A model generated the notes under the pieces. It saw nothing but the letters and a program-made list of their open reading frames with translations, was not told the DNA's origin and made no database searches. A DNA stretch of 64,000 nt from Acidobacteriota bacterium. GTDB taxonomy: Bacteria; Acidobacteriota; Thermoanaerobaculia; Multivoradales; J023. The position numbers were made by a program, and so were the translations under genes. Of this stretch, positions 26,323-35,602 are shown piece after piece; within the stretch, counting starts at the first letter, position 1; every line of letters starts with the position of its first letter. The stretch covers positions 1 through 64,000 of the forward strand of contig JAJCXR010000064.1 of assembly GCA_029263315.1 (NCBI GenBank). The letters run 5' to 3'.

Positions 26323-26868
26323 ATGAGCTATCGCGATTGGACATGCCCCGGAGCCGACGAAGGGGGTTTCATCACCTTCGAAGAGCTCAAGGAGCGCACC
26401 TCCCACTACAGCTTGCAAGAATTCAGCCGGTTGTTTCCGCTGCCCGGGCTGTTGGTGGTGTACCAAGAGGAGCCGGGGCAGGAAGTCCTCGATCCTACGG
26501 ACCGTGGTGTCCAGCTGTTGACGGTTTCGATTCGCAGCCGGGCCATCCTACGTTATTTGTCAAAGGTCGCCTTTCTCAGCAAGCGTCCGGGCAACCCGTT
26601 TGGACATTTGATTTCCATCGGGCGATCAAAGAACAACGACATCACCATCGGTGTCGATTCGGTTTCCAAGGTGCATGGCTACTTTGTGGCCGACGGTGAC
26701 GATTGGTTCTTCACCGATCACGGCTCCACCAATGGCTCACGGATCAATGATCGAGTGTTGGAGCGGGGCGACAAGTATCCTCTGCGCGATGGCGACCTTT
26801 TGCATTTGGGCCTCGAAGTGGCCTTTGATTTCTTGGGCCCCCGCAGTCTCTACATGAAAACCCGTTGA
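26323..26868 (+). CDS. FHA domain protein
   Basis: A protein of 181 residues. An FHA phosphothreonine-binding domain spans about residues 85-170, with the conserved IGRSKNNDI, SKVHG and DHGSTNGSRIND. The N-terminal 80 residues are not recognised. There is no signal peptide, so it is a cytoplasmic adaptor in Ser/Thr phosphorylation signalling. A PP2C phosphatase at 50636 is a possible component of the same network. It diverges from the LmbE operon. Confidence 0.85.
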   Translation: MSYRDWTCPGADEGGFITFEELKERTSHYSLQEFSRLFPLPGLLVVYQEEPGQEVLDPTDRGVQLLTVSIRSRAILRYLSKVAFLSKRPGNPFGHLISIGRSKNNDITIGVDSVSKVHGYFVADGDDWFFTDHGSTNGSRINDRVLERGDKYPLRDGDLLHLGLEVAFDFLGPRSLYMKTR

Positions 26869-26940
26869 CGCTACCCCTCTTTCCGGCGTCTTTGGCCCAT
26901 CGTCCATGACGGCGCGGGGCCGACGTCTTTTGGAGTCCCC

Positions 26941-28980
26941 ATGAGCTCGAATCCTTTTTTCGAGGTGTTTCCTCCCCCATTCGAAGCCCCTCCCTTCGAT
27001 CGCATCCAGCACGCTCACTTTCTTCCCGCTTTTGAGGCGGGCATGGAAAAGCAACGGCAAGAGGTGGCGGCGATCGTCGCCTCGACGGCGGCGGCGAGTT
27101 TCTCGAACACCTTCGAAGCTCTCGAAGACTCCGGCCGTCTCCTGGCTCGGGTGAGCAGTGCTTTTGGCAGCCTGTTGTCGGCCCATACCGACGAGAAGCT
27201 GCAAGAGCTGGCGCGGGACATCGTGCCGCGGTTGTCGGGGCATCGCGACGACATCTTGATGGACGGTGCCCTGTTCGCCCGTGTCGATGAGGTGTATCGA
27301 CGGCGCCAGGAGCTCACCCTGGATACCGAGGCGCAGACGCTGCTGGAGCAAACGTACCGCATGTTCGTACGCGGCGGTGCGCACCTCGATGCCGAGCAGA
27401 AGGCAACCCTGCGGGAGATCAACGAAGAGCTGTCGGTGCTCAGCCTGGCCTTCCGCGACAACCTGTTGGCGGAAACCAATGATTTTGAGCTGCTGCTCAG
27501 CGACGAAGCGGAGCTGGCGGGCCTGCCACAGGATCTTCGTCGAGCGGCGGCGGAGACGGCGACGCTACGGAACCATGGGGGCAAGTGGGTCTTCACCCTG
27601 CACGGCCCGAGCTTTGTGCCTTTCTTGAAGCACTCCGAACGGCGAGACTTGCGGCAGCGCATCTATGAGGCGTATCTGGCCCGTTGCGACCGCGGCAACG
27701 CCCACGACAACAAAAAGAATGTTGTACGCATCGCCGCCTTGCGGGCTCGTCATGCCCAGCTGCTGGGCTATCCCAGCCATGCCCACTACCGTCTCGAGGA
27801 CAGCATGGCCGAGACGCCGCAGCGGGTCTATGACTTGCTCGACCAGCTGTGGCCCAAGGCCCTACAGCGGGCCCGCCGCGAGGCGGAAGAGATGCAGGCC
27901 ATCATCGACGCCGAGGGCGGTGGTTTCCAACTCGAGGCCTGGGACTGGTGGTTCTACGCCGAGCGACTGCGGCGCCAGAAGTTCGACCTCGATGAAGACG
28001 CCCTGCGTCCCTATTTCAGTCTCGACAACGCACGGCAGGGGGCCTTCGAAGTAGCCTCTCGTCTCTTCGGAGTACGTTTTGAGCCGCGGCCCGAGGTGCC
28101 GACTTACCATCCCGATGTCGAAGTCTTCGAAGCTCTGGATGCCGACGACAGCCATGTGGGGCTCTTTTACACCGACTTCTATGCCCGCGACAGCAAGCGG
28201 GTGGGCGCCTGGATGAACGCCTTCCGTAAGCAGGGCTGGCATGAAGGGGTCGACGTGCGGCCGTTGATTTCCAATGTCTGCAACTTTCCGCGTCCGGAGA
28301 AGGGCAAAGCCGTGCTGTTGCGGCTCGAGGAGGTCAATACGCTCTTCCACGAATTTGGCCACGCCCTGCACGGTTTGCTCAGCCGTTGTCGTTATCGCAG
28401 CCTGTCGGGCACCTCGGTGCCCCGGGACTTCGTCGAGGTGCCGTCGCAGATCATGGAGAATTGGGCCTTCGAGCCCGAGGTCATGGCGCGCTACGCCCGG
28501 CACCACGAGACCGGCGAGGTGATGCCGCGGCAGCTCATGGACAAGATCACCCGGAGCGCCCAGTTCAATCAGGGCTTCGCCACCGTCGAATATCTGGCGG
28601 CCTCTTTCCTGGATCTGGATTGGCATGTCCTGGAGGACGACAAAGAGCGGGATCCCGACGCCATGGAGCGTCGCACCGCCGAGCGCTTGGGGCTACCGCC
28701 GCAGATCGCCTTCCGCTATCGCACCCCGTACTTCGCCCACAGCTTTGCGACGGGGTATTCGGCCAGCTACTACAGCTATATCTGGGCTGAGGTATTGGAC
28801 GCCGATGGCTTCCATGCCTTCAAGGAAAAAGGCGACCTGTTCGATCCCGAGCTGGCCCGTTCGTGGCGCCAGAACGTGCTCGAGAAGGGCTACAGCGAAG
28901 CGCCGATGACGCTGTTCAAGCGATTTCGCGGTCGTGAGCCGCAAATCGACGCCCTGTTGCAGCGTCGCGGGCTAGCCTGA
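26941..28980 (+). CDS. M3 family peptidase, Dcp/oligopeptidase A-like
   Basis: A protein of 679 residues, the normal length for this family. The zinc motif is at residues 470-474 in TLFHEFGHALHGLLS, with the third ligand Glu expected about 25 residues on (DFVEVPSQIMENWAF). The N-terminus (NPFFEVFPPPFEAPPFDRI) is most like dipeptidyl carboxypeptidase Dcp. It degrades oligopeptides. There is no obvious signal peptide. A ribosome-binding site (GGAG) precedes the ATG. Confidence 0.92.
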   Translation: MSSNPFFEVFPPPFEAPPFDRIQHAHFLPAFEAGMEKQRQEVAAIVASTAAASFSNTFEALEDSGRLLARVSSAFGSLLSAHTDEKLQELARDIVPRLSGHRDDILMDGALFARVDEVYRRRQELTLDTEAQTLLEQTYRMFVRGGAHLDAEQKATLREINEELSVLSLAFRDNLLAETNDFELLLSDEAELAGLPQDLRRAAAETATLRNHGGKWVFTLHGPSFVPFLKHSERRDLRQRIYEAYLARCDRGNAHDNKKNVVRIAALRARHAQLLGYPSHAHYRLEDSMAETPQRVYDLLDQLWPKALQRARREAEEMQAIIDAEGGGFQLEAWDWWFYAERLRRQKFDLDEDALRPYFSLDNARQGAFEVASRLFGVRFEPRPEVPTYHPDVEVFEALDADDSHVGLFYTDFYARDSKRVGAWMNAFRKQGWHEGVDVRPLISNVCNFPRPEKGKAVLLRLEEVNTLFHEFGHALHGLLSRCRYRSLSGTSVPRDFVEVPSQIMENWAFEPEVMARYARHHETGEVMPRQLMDKITRSAQFNQGFATVEYLAASFLDLDWHVLEDDKERDPDAMERRTAERLGLPPQIAFRYRTPYFAHSFATGYSASYYSYIWAEVLDADGFHAFKEKGDLFDPELARSWRQNVLEKGYSEAPMTLFKRFRGREPQIDALLQRRGLA

Positions 28981-29128
28981 GCCCAGCCTTACCGGCATTG
29001 CCGGTTAGACTTCCAAGAAATTCAGAGGTTTGTCCTGGGCCGCAATCCAATTTCTTTATCTCCAGATCTCGCATTGGTTTCTTGGCGAGAAGGAGCGCCA
29101 GGGGGCGCAGAAACTGGATGCGATCGAC

Positions 29129-30142
29129 TCAGCGCTCCTCGGGTGCCGTCGTTTTCTCGGCGGCGGCCCGTTGCTCGGCCAGCTTCTTGTCGAAGTGTCG
29201 TTTGTTCTTGGCCAGGTAGGCGCGGTAACCCTCGGGATCGACAAACGGATTCTGCGTTGCGCTGGCCACCTGCTGGCGTTTGCCCGCCAAGTCGAAGAAC
29301 GACGCATGGGCGGCCAGGAAGACATCGCAGGGGATCTCTTCCAGACGTTGATAGGTGGCGAGGTAGTCCTCGAGGATGCTGGGGTAGGCTTCGTTGTCGA
29401 GCAGGGACACACCGGGCAGAAGGCTGACACTGCATACAAAGACGACGCTGCGGGGCGTTCCGCCGTCGTCGACTTGCATGCTCCATGAGGTGCAACCGCG
29501 GGTATGTCCGGGGGTGAGGTTGGCGGTCAAGGTGGTACCGCCGAGACGGATCTGCTCGCCATCGTCCATCGTCCGTGCCACCTCGACGGCCGGAAACGCG
29601 TTGTGCTCGGCGGAAATGAAGTAGTCGCCACTGCCACCGGCGGCGAGCACCGGCGCATCGGCTCGACTGGCCACCACCTTGGCGCCGCTCCACTCGGCCA
29701 AAGCGGCGAGACCGGCGGCGTGGTCGAAGTGGGCATGACTGTTGAGCAACCATTTGACGTCGGCGAGGTCGAAACCGAGGGACTCGATGTTGTCGCGGAT
29801 CATCGGCGCCGTCTCGACGAAGCCGCCGTCGATGACGATGTGCCCTTGCGGCGTGGTGATCAAGTAAGAGGCGATGTCGCTGGCCCCGACATAGTAGACG
29901 TTGTCGATCAAATGCAACGGCTCGACCGGTTGATTGCGGGCCCGCGATGTTTCGTCGTCTTGGGCCCACAACGGCAGAGCTAGTGGCAGCAATAAGGACA
30001 GCACCAGGCTCGCTGCCAGAGGGAGCCATGAAACACGTCGGGAGGTGCTCCTCCCGAAGGCGCTCCTCGAGAAAGCCTCCGGAAGCAATTTACGAGGTGA
30101 TGTCTTCGATCGCGGATTGGTCGTCGGGGTTGGGTGCGTCAC
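29129..30142 (-). CDS. Subclass B3-like metallo-beta-lactamase-fold hydrolase
   Basis: A protein of 337 residues from a GTG at 30142, chosen because GGAGAG lies just upstream. A signal sequence follows (WLPLAASLVLSLLLPLALPL). The zinc ligands are visible in order: HAHFDH, then PGHTRGCTSW, then AAHASFF. The spacing and the sequence NVYYVGASDIASYLITTPQG match subclass B3 beta-lactamases and relatives. It would act in the periplasm. True carbapenem hydrolysis cannot be concluded, because many environmental homologues hydrolyse other esters or lactones. Confidence 0.85.
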   Translation of the reverse strand: MTHPTPTTNPRSKTSPRKLLPEAFSRSAFGRSTSRRVSWLPLAASLVLSLLLPLALPLWAQDDETSRARNQPVEPLHLIDNVYYVGASDIASYLITTPQGHIVIDGGFVETAPMIRDNIESLGFDLADVKWLLNSHAHFDHAAGLAALAEWSGAKVVASRADAPVLAAGGSGDYFISAEHNAFPAVEVARTMDDGEQIRLGGTTLTANLTPGHTRGCTSWSMQVDDGGTPRSVVFVCSVSLLPGVSLLDNEAYPSILEDYLATYQRLEEIPCDVFLAAHASFFDLAGKRQQVASATQNPFVDPEGYRAYLAKNKRHFDKKLAEQRAAAEKTTAPEER

Positions 30143-30368
30143 GCAGCTCTCCAGCGGGGGATGGCGAAGGGTTCGGGGAAGCGGGTGTTGCCCCGTCGGC
30201 AACACACCAACGATACGCCGCAATGGCTTCCAGCTCACCACCTTCGTCGAAGGCGAGTAGCGCATCGCTCAGATATTGGACGGCGAGGCGAGTCGCCCGA
30301 GACGTTCGCTGAATTGCGAGCTTCAGCGGTCGCTGCGCCGCCTCGCAGAGCCGCCCAGTCGCCCAGTC

Positions 30369-30839
30369 CTAGTTGCCGGACCGCCGGCGTCGACCACCTG
30401 TCGAGCGAATGCGATCAAGGGCCCGCTGGCCTCCGTATTCTCCCGAGATCTGATCGTCGTAGTCGTCGGAGATGGTGGCCACCGCAGCCAAGGCGTTGAG
30501 CAAATTGGCTCGCTCCAAGGTACGCCCGAAAAGGGCGTGGTGAAAGAAGATATCGCGGCCCACCAGCGAGAAGGCCCCAAAGGGCAGGCCGTGATTGAGG
30601 CGAAGCAAACCGGTGGCGAGCTCGGCGTCGACCTCGACCCCTTGCACACAGTAGGCCATGATCATGACGATGGCTTCCTCTTCGCCGTAGGGGTCGACGG
30701 AGATCTCCAGCACCGTGCTTCCATAGCTGACATAAAAGTGTTCGGTGGCCTCTTCGTAGTGTACTTCTTCAAACAGCTCGTCCAGGTAAAGTCGTACCTT
30801 GTCGAAGACGACCTGTCGCTTGTCTCCATCGGCGTCCAT
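30369..30839 (-). CDS. YbjN-like domain protein
   Basis: A protein of 156 residues with a good ribosome-binding site (GGGAGAG). The fold pattern (LYLDELFEEVHYEEATEHFY, TVLEISVDPYGEEEAIVMIM, DAELATGLLRLNHGLPFGAF) resembles YbjN and type III secretion chaperone-like domains, which bind other proteins. The C-terminal 20 residues are basic and low complexity. It is cytoplasmic and its partner is unknown. Confidence 0.7.
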   Translation of the reverse strand: MDADGDKRQVVFDKVRLYLDELFEEVHYEEATEHFYVSYGSTVLEISVDPYGEEEAIVMIMAYCVQGVEVDAELATGLLRLNHGLPFGAFSLVGRDIFFHHALFGRTLERANLLNALAAVATISDDYDDQISGEYGGQRALDRIRSTGGRRRRSGN

Positions 30840-31268
30840 TTGGCTCTCCCGTTGCTATTGTTCGTACGTTTCGCCACGGCCCTGACAGGCCGGTGAAACG
30901 CCGTTGACAGCCCTCTGCCCTTGGCATAGGGTGATGAAGTGTTCGGTGACGGCTCTGCGCGGCTCGCCGCAGCGATGCGTTCTTGGGCTTGAAAATTCAG
31001 CGTAGGGCTGACGCTTTCCCCAGTACCGGACGACGTTTCCGATCGCGGTACCCCTTGGCGACGTGCCCATGGCCAAATTTTGCTACAGCTGTAACGCATC
31101 CTCAACGGCGAAGCCTAGGATACCGGATCTGGCGAGCAAAGTTGTCCGATCGCCGAAAGATCACAATTTTTGAAGAGAGCTTTCCTCAAAGCGCATTCCC
31201 CTGCTCAGGTAACCCCTTCCCTTGTGATATCCGGTCAGCGGATCTTCCGGGAGACGAAAGGAGACAAC
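30840..31268. other. Divergent intergenic region
   Basis: About 430 bases separate the minus-strand YbjN-like gene from fadL. I see no coding potential and no RNA gene. The region should hold divergent promoters, but I cannot point to convincing -35/-10 pairs. The only clear signal is the AGGAG before the fadL GTG. Confidence 0.4.
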
Positions 31269-32546
31269 GTGAAGAACATCGTCACGAGACTTTTAGCGGG
31301 CAGCTGCGCCCTGGTCTTGTTGCCCTCCAGCCTCATGGCTGCCGGTTTCAACATCTATGAGCAGAGTGCCAAGGCGTCCGGTCTGGCCGGCGCCTGGGTC
31401 GCCCAGGCGGACGACGCCGCGGCCAACTGGTACAACCCCGCCGCCTTGGTTTGGATGGAAGGTAGCGAATTTCAGTTTGGCACCAACCTGATCACGGCCG
31501 GCGAAGACACGGACTTTACCTCCGACGATCTCCGTTTCGGCCTGGTGCAAGAGACGACCTTCGAAGCCGAGGGCAGCATCGAGACACCGTCGCACCTCTA
31601 CTTTGCCCAGAAGGTGCATCCCAACATCGCCTACGGCATCGGTATCACCAATCCCTTCGGCTTGGTGACCGACTGGCAGACCCGTCCGGTGACCTTCGCC
31701 GCCCAGCGCTCCGAGCTGGTGACCTTCTTCGTCAACGCCAACGTAGCGTTTCGCCTCACCGAGCACACCAGCGTCGCCGTCGGTTTGTCCTTCGTCGATG
31801 CCGACCTCAAGGAATTCAGCCGTGAAGTGCCCATCGATCTCGACGGCAATCCGTTCAACGGCTTCGAGGTCATCGGTAGCTCGAACCTCAGCGGCACCGG
31901 CGATGACACCGCCTGGAACGTTGCCCTGCACCACAAGCAGAACAATTGGTCCTTCGGCTTGACCTACCGCTCGGACGTCACCGTCAGCATCGACGGCAAC
32001 ATCGAGTTCGAGAACTTCGGACCGCTGTCCCCCTTCTTCGTCAACAGCCCCGGCACCGCCGATCTCAAGCTACCCGACATGGCGGCCATCGGTTTCGCTT
32101 GGTCCCCCGGCGCCAATTCCAACTGGACCTTCGAGACGGACATCGCCTGGGCCGGTTGGTCGGTCTTCGACTCCTTGCAAGTCGACGTCGCCAACAACGT
32201 GCCGGGATTCGTCGAAGATATCGATCTGCGGGAAGACTGGGATGACACCTTGTCCTATCGCTTCGGTGCCACCAGGCGCACCGGCAACTCCGAGTGGCGT
32301 TTCGGGCTGGTCTTCGACGAGCAGACCGTACCGGCAGACACCTTGCGCCCGTCCATTCCCGATTCCGAGCGTTTCGCGCCCACCTTCGGTTACGGCCGCA
32401 TGGGCAACAAGTGGAACGTCGATGCTTACTACATGCCGCTCTTCGTCTCCGACTCCACCGCCGTGGGAACGGAAGAGGGCGTCATCCAGGGCGAGTACAC
32501 GTCCTTCGCTCACCTGGCGGGCATCACCCTGAGCCGTCGCTTCTAG
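31269..32546 (+). CDS. fadL: FadL/OmpP1/TodX outer-membrane transport protein
   Basis: A protein of 425 residues. The GTG at 31269 is chosen because AGGAG precedes it and a signal peptide follows directly (NIVTRLLAGSCALVLLPSSL). The mature N-terminus has the family hallmark AGFNIYEQSAKASGLAGAW, then DDAAANWYNPAAL. The barrel strands end with a C-terminal aromatic (LSRRF). FadL channels carry long-chain fatty acids and other hydrophobic compounds across the outer membrane. An acyl-CoA synthetase lies about 30 kb away in this window. A terminator follows. Confidence 0.92.
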   Translation: MKNIVTRLLAGSCALVLLPSSLMAAGFNIYEQSAKASGLAGAWVAQADDAAANWYNPAALVWMEGSEFQFGTNLITAGEDTDFTSDDLRFGLVQETTFEAEGSIETPSHLYFAQKVHPNIAYGIGITNPFGLVTDWQTRPVTFAAQRSELVTFFVNANVAFRLTEHTSVAVGLSFVDADLKEFSREVPIDLDGNPFNGFEVIGSSNLSGTGDDTAWNVALHHKQNNWSFGLTYRSDVTVSIDGNIEFENFGPLSPFFVNSPGTADLKLPDMAAIGFAWSPGANSNWTFETDIAWAGWSVFDSLQVDVANNVPGFVEDIDLREDWDDTLSYRFGATRRTGNSEWRFGLVFDEQTVPADTLRPSIPDSERFAPTFGYGRMGNKWNVDAYYMPLFVSDSTAVGTEEGVIQGEYTSFAHLAGITLSRRF

Positions 32547-32591
32547 AAGCACCCGGTACATTGCATCGCCACCCGAGTCGGTGGCGTCGAG

Positions 32592-32618
32592 GGAGGGTCT
32601 ACGGGCCCTCCTTTTTTG
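32592..32618 (+). terminator. Rho-independent terminator after fadL
   Basis: GGAGGG (32593-32598) pairs with CCCTCC (32607-32612) around an eight-base loop and is followed by a T run (TTTTTTG). It lies about 45 bases after the fadL stop and insulates the RHS locus downstream. Confidence 0.75.
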
Positions 32619-32681
32619 TGTGTGGCGAAGTCGGGCCTCGACAGATGGTAGCCTAGTCTCGAACCACCCAAGGAGCGTTTC

Positions 32682-33023
32682 ATGGGACCCATCGATTGTG
32701 ATTGGCCAACTCTGGTATTGGCATCGGCAATAACTTTTGTGACATCGACTCTTGTTGTCTTGCCGCTAGGCGCCGAATGCAACACTGCACCTCAAGCTGA
32801 GGCCGACGAAGTCGCTGTGCTCGACACGTCGATAGCCTTCATCGACCCTTTGGCCAACGATTTCGATGCCGATGGTCAACCCTTGAGCTTGCAATACCTG
32901 GGGGATTCTTGTTTCGGCGGCGTCGTGGTGACGGACGACACCTTGACTTACTCGCAACATCGCCCGCCCCAGCCGCATCAGTTTCAGCGGTCCGAGCATC
33001 GGTTGGACACCGGGAAACGGTGA
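32682..33023 (+). pseudogene. N-terminal fragment: export signal plus cadherin-like (Big_9-type) domain
   Basis: Starts at an ATG with AGGAG upstream. A hydrophobic stretch (VLASAITFVTSTLVVLPLGA) is followed by a repeat typical of Big_9/cadherin-like modules (SIAFIDPLANDFDADGQPLS, GGVVVTDDTLTY). Near 32950 the sequence switches to RHS YD-repeat DNA, but in the wrong frame, so translation runs into a meaningless tail and stops at 33023. This is the 5' part of a large secreted protein joined out of frame to an RHS 3' part by deletion or recombination. Confidence 0.65.
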
Positions 33024-33096
33024 TTACCAATACGACGGGGCGGGTAACATCAAGGCCATCGGCGTCGACCGCTATCAATACGATCCACAGAACCGC

Positions 33097-34413
33097 TTGA
33101 TCGCCGCCACCTTGGCCGCCAGTGGCAACCAAAACCAGGCCATGACCTACGATCGCTACGGCAATGTCACCCAGATCTTGCGCAACGGCGTCGCCACCCC
33201 GGTGCCGGTGCTCGCCGCCAGCAACCACCTCGGCGCCCCTGCCGCCTACGACGCCTCCGGCAATCTTACTTACCGCCTGGCAGCGGGGCAGCCGCAACAG
33301 ATCGGCTACGACAGTCAGAACCGGGTGCAGACCTTACAAACCCCTGAGGTGGCCAAGGGCTACGTCTACACCGCCGACGGCGAGCGCCTGCTGGAGATCG
33401 ATTTCGGCGATCCGTGGACGGAGACCTGGTCGATCCGCGACCTCAGCGGCAAGGTCCTACGGCAGTGGCAGAACGTCCCCAGCGGCAACGGCGGACTCGG
33501 TCGCTGGAGTTGGAAGAAAGACTACATCTATCGCGGTGGGTCCCTGTTGGCCTCCAACAGCCCCAGCGACGGCGTCGGTCACTATCACCTCGATCATCTG
33601 GGAAGCCCCAGGCTGATCACCGACGGCAACGGCGTCGAAGTGGCCAGGCATTCGTACTTCCCCTTCGGAGAAGAGGCCACCGATCCCAACCAAGACGATG
33701 AGCCCATGAAGTTCACCGGGCACGAGCGGGACGGCAACGGCCCCGGCACGGCGGATGACTTGGACTACATGCATGCACGGTATTACAGCCCGGGGTTGTG
33801 TCGATTCATGAGTCTTGATCCAGCAGACTCGACCAACGTGGGGGTGCCGCAGGGCTGGAACAAATACGCCTATGTCACCAATCGTCCGATGGGTCATATC
33901 GATCCCGACGGTCGAGAGTCCCTCGGAGCCCTGGCGGGAGATCGTGACAGCCGCGAATTGATCAACGGCGAGATCACGGCACAGGAGTTTCAAGCCAGGG
34001 CCAACGCCCGAGGCGCTCCCGCCCTATTTGCAGCCTCCCTGGTGAATCCCATCGACGATTTGAGCGTCGGAGGCTTGGCCTTCGAAGCTGCAGCCGGTAT
34101 CGTCAGTCGGTCGAAGATCGTCCGCCGGGTGGGTGGATTTTTGCGGCGGGTTTTTCGGGGCGGGGATAGAGCCTCCGCGGTCGAGAAGCTAAGTCGGGAG
34201 GCACAAAAGAGTATTCGATCATTCGAGAAACAGATCTCAAAACACGAGCAAAAACTGGCTGAATTCAAGGCCAATCCAACAGTTCGGCCTGGGATGGAAC
34301 ATTTGCCGGTCGAGGTGATCAACCAACAGCAATTGACACGAATTAGAAAATTGGAGCAAGAGATCGAAACATTCAAAGAGAATATCCAGAAAATACTACA
34401 AGGTGAGCTTTAA
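33097..34413 (+). CDS. 5'-truncated RHS core protein with C-terminal toxin-like tip
   Basis: The RHS frame is open from 32947, just after a TGA at 32944. The first plausible start is the TTG at 33097 (438 residues). YD repeats are followed by the RHS-associated core (YHLDHLGSPRLITDGNG, YFPFGEEATDP, MHARYYSPGLCRFMSLDP, WNKYAYVTNRPMGHIDPDG). After about residue 275 comes a variable tip ending in a charged helical region (SIRSFEKQISKHEQKLAEF, NPTVRPGMEHLPVEVINQQQ). Such tips are usually toxins of polymorphic systems; this one's activity is not known to me. Without its N-terminus the protein may not be exported. The next gene overlaps by one base and is a likely immunity gene. Confidence 0.75.
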   Translation: MIAATLAASGNQNQAMTYDRYGNVTQILRNGVATPVPVLAASNHLGAPAAYDASGNLTYRLAAGQPQQIGYDSQNRVQTLQTPEVAKGYVYTADGERLLEIDFGDPWTETWSIRDLSGKVLRQWQNVPSGNGGLGRWSWKKDYIYRGGSLLASNSPSDGVGHYHLDHLGSPRLITDGNGVEVARHSYFPFGEEATDPNQDDEPMKFTGHERDGNGPGTADDLDYMHARYYSPGLCRFMSLDPADSTNVGVPQGWNKYAYVTNRPMGHIDPDGRESLGALAGDRDSRELINGEITAQEFQARANARGAPALFAASLVNPIDDLSVGGLAFEAAAGIVSRSKIVRRVGGFLRRVFRGGDRASAVEKLSREAQKSIRSFEKQISKHEQKLAEFKANPTVRPGMEHLPVEVINQQQLTRIRKLEQEIETFKENIQKILQGEL

Positions 34414-34802
34414 TGAGTAGGAATCGTCGAAGTCCTATAGTTTCGAAGATTGGATCTCCTCTTCCTCCGCTTAGAAGGCCTTTTGCCGTGCTCATTGATG
34501 CAGATGAGTCCGATTGGAGGTTGCACTGCGAGGTGCTCGAGCTCGCTCGGCAGCTGGTGTTGGCCGGGTGTCGATTCTTTGTTTGTTTTGGTAGAAAGAG
34601 CGAGATTGTTCATGACTTATTGGACGATATCTTGATAGAAGAAAATCTGCTGGAAGTCGTAACCACTTTTCATGATGAGGAGTCGGCGAGAGATGTCATG
34701 TCTTTCTTCTTGGGGTCTACCCCGTCTGAATTTATCGATCGCCTCGTCTTTGTGAATGACATGAATCGGTGGGAGTTGGTGATCAACTCGGTTCGCTTTT
34801 GA
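34413..34802 (+). CDS. Putative immunity protein, DUF7684-like
   Basis: A protein of 129 residues starting at the last base of the RHS stop codon, the usual spacing for toxin-immunity pairs. Visible features are FAVLIDADESDWRLHCEVLE, LAGCRFFVCFGRKSEIVHD and FHDEESARDVMSFFL, which recall the DUF7684 family (tentative). It is cytoplasmic and AT-richer than the core. Role as immunity to the preceding tip is inferred from position. Confidence 0.6.
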   Translation: MSRNRRSPIVSKIGSPLPPLRRPFAVLIDADESDWRLHCEVLELARQLVLAGCRFFVCFGRKSEIVHDLLDDILIEENLLEVVTTFHDEESARDVMSFFLGSTPSEFIDRLVFVNDMNRWELVINSVRF

Positions 34803-35071
34803 AGGATTCAAAACGATTGAGCCCGGCGAGGCTGAGAAAGGGACGGGCAGCCCAGTTCGAACGTCCAGGAGGTTTCGATCAGGCCAACACAGATTTCGAT
34901 GCGTTGAGGCCATCTGACGTTGTTGACCGCGGAAACGGTACGCGGACGGGCATGCTTGAGGATGGACGATCGGTAGTCGTTAGAAGTCAGAGCTCGGCCG
35001 GGCCGCCAGGACTAGAGATTCAAGCTGGTGAGAATATTATCAAGATCCGTTACCCGGAGATCCTGCAATGA
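34769..35071 (+). CDS. Orphan RHS-type C-terminal tip (displaced toxin cassette)
   Basis: A frame of 100 residues overlapping the end of the preceding gene; the meaningful part starts near 34840. It reads GGFDQANTDFDALRPSDVVD, then GNGTRTGMLEDGRSVVVR and a C-terminal GLEIQAGENIIKIRY, a pattern I associate with the extreme C-termini of RHS/polymorphic toxins. There is no ribosome-binding site or N-terminal trafficking region of its own. It is best read as a silent tip left behind when a new tip replaced it, available for recombination onto the core. It overlaps the next gene by four bases (ATGA). Confidence 0.6.
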   Translation: MGVGDQLGSLLKDSKRLSPARLRKGRAAQFERPGGFDQANTDFDALRPSDVVDRGNGTRTGMLEDGRSVVVRSQSSAGPPGLEIQAGENIIKIRYPEILQ

Positions 35072-35469
35072 GCAGTGCGTCCTTCAGTCCATGGCTTCCC
35101 TTGCCTGAAGTACCTGCCATGCTCGAAATCGAGGGCGTCAAAGATGAAAACGATGGCCTTGAAATCTTTCTTCGCGGAGAAGTAGAAAGAACATTTCGCT
35201 TTTCTGTTGTTTTTCCTAGCTTCGTTGCTTACCGAAATATCAGAGAGAGTTTTCGGCTCCGAACGTGGCAAGCTCAGGGCTCAGAAGTTTTGACTAGCCT
35301 CCGAATTGCCGAGAGATCACTTTGGATTGACTGGCTCGTGCGCGAAAGCGGAGATTTACTCTTGATGTCTGAAAATCTAGTTCACTACTGCGTTTACACC
35401 TATGATGATTGTCTAGATATCGTCGCCAATAAGTCTCCCCGGGCGCATCGGCTTGATGGGTCTCTTTGA
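35068..35469 (+). CDS. Putative second immunity protein
   Basis: A protein of 133 residues overlapping the orphan tip by four bases. Sequence landmarks are WLPLPEVPAMLEIEGVKDEN, GEVERTFRFSVVFPSFVAYR and YCVYTYDDCLDIVANK. I recognise no family, but the position, size and low GC fit an immunity gene retained with its orphan tip. It is cytoplasmic with no membrane segment. Confidence 0.55.
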   Translation: MSSASFSPWLPLPEVPAMLEIEGVKDENDGLEIFLRGEVERTFRFSVVFPSFVAYRNIRESFRLRTWQAQGSEVLTSLRIAERSLWIDWLVRESGDLLLMSENLVHYCVYTYDDCLDIVANKSPRAHRLDGSL

Positions 35470-35602
35470 GGTTCGGTTATTGAGAAGCTATTTGAGAACA
35501 TTTTAGAATGAGCTTAGTTTCTATGATCGAAAGAAGGATTCGAATCGGAACCAAGGTACACCATTTGTTCCAAGGTAAGTTTTTTCAGAGACTATTTTAC
35601 AG

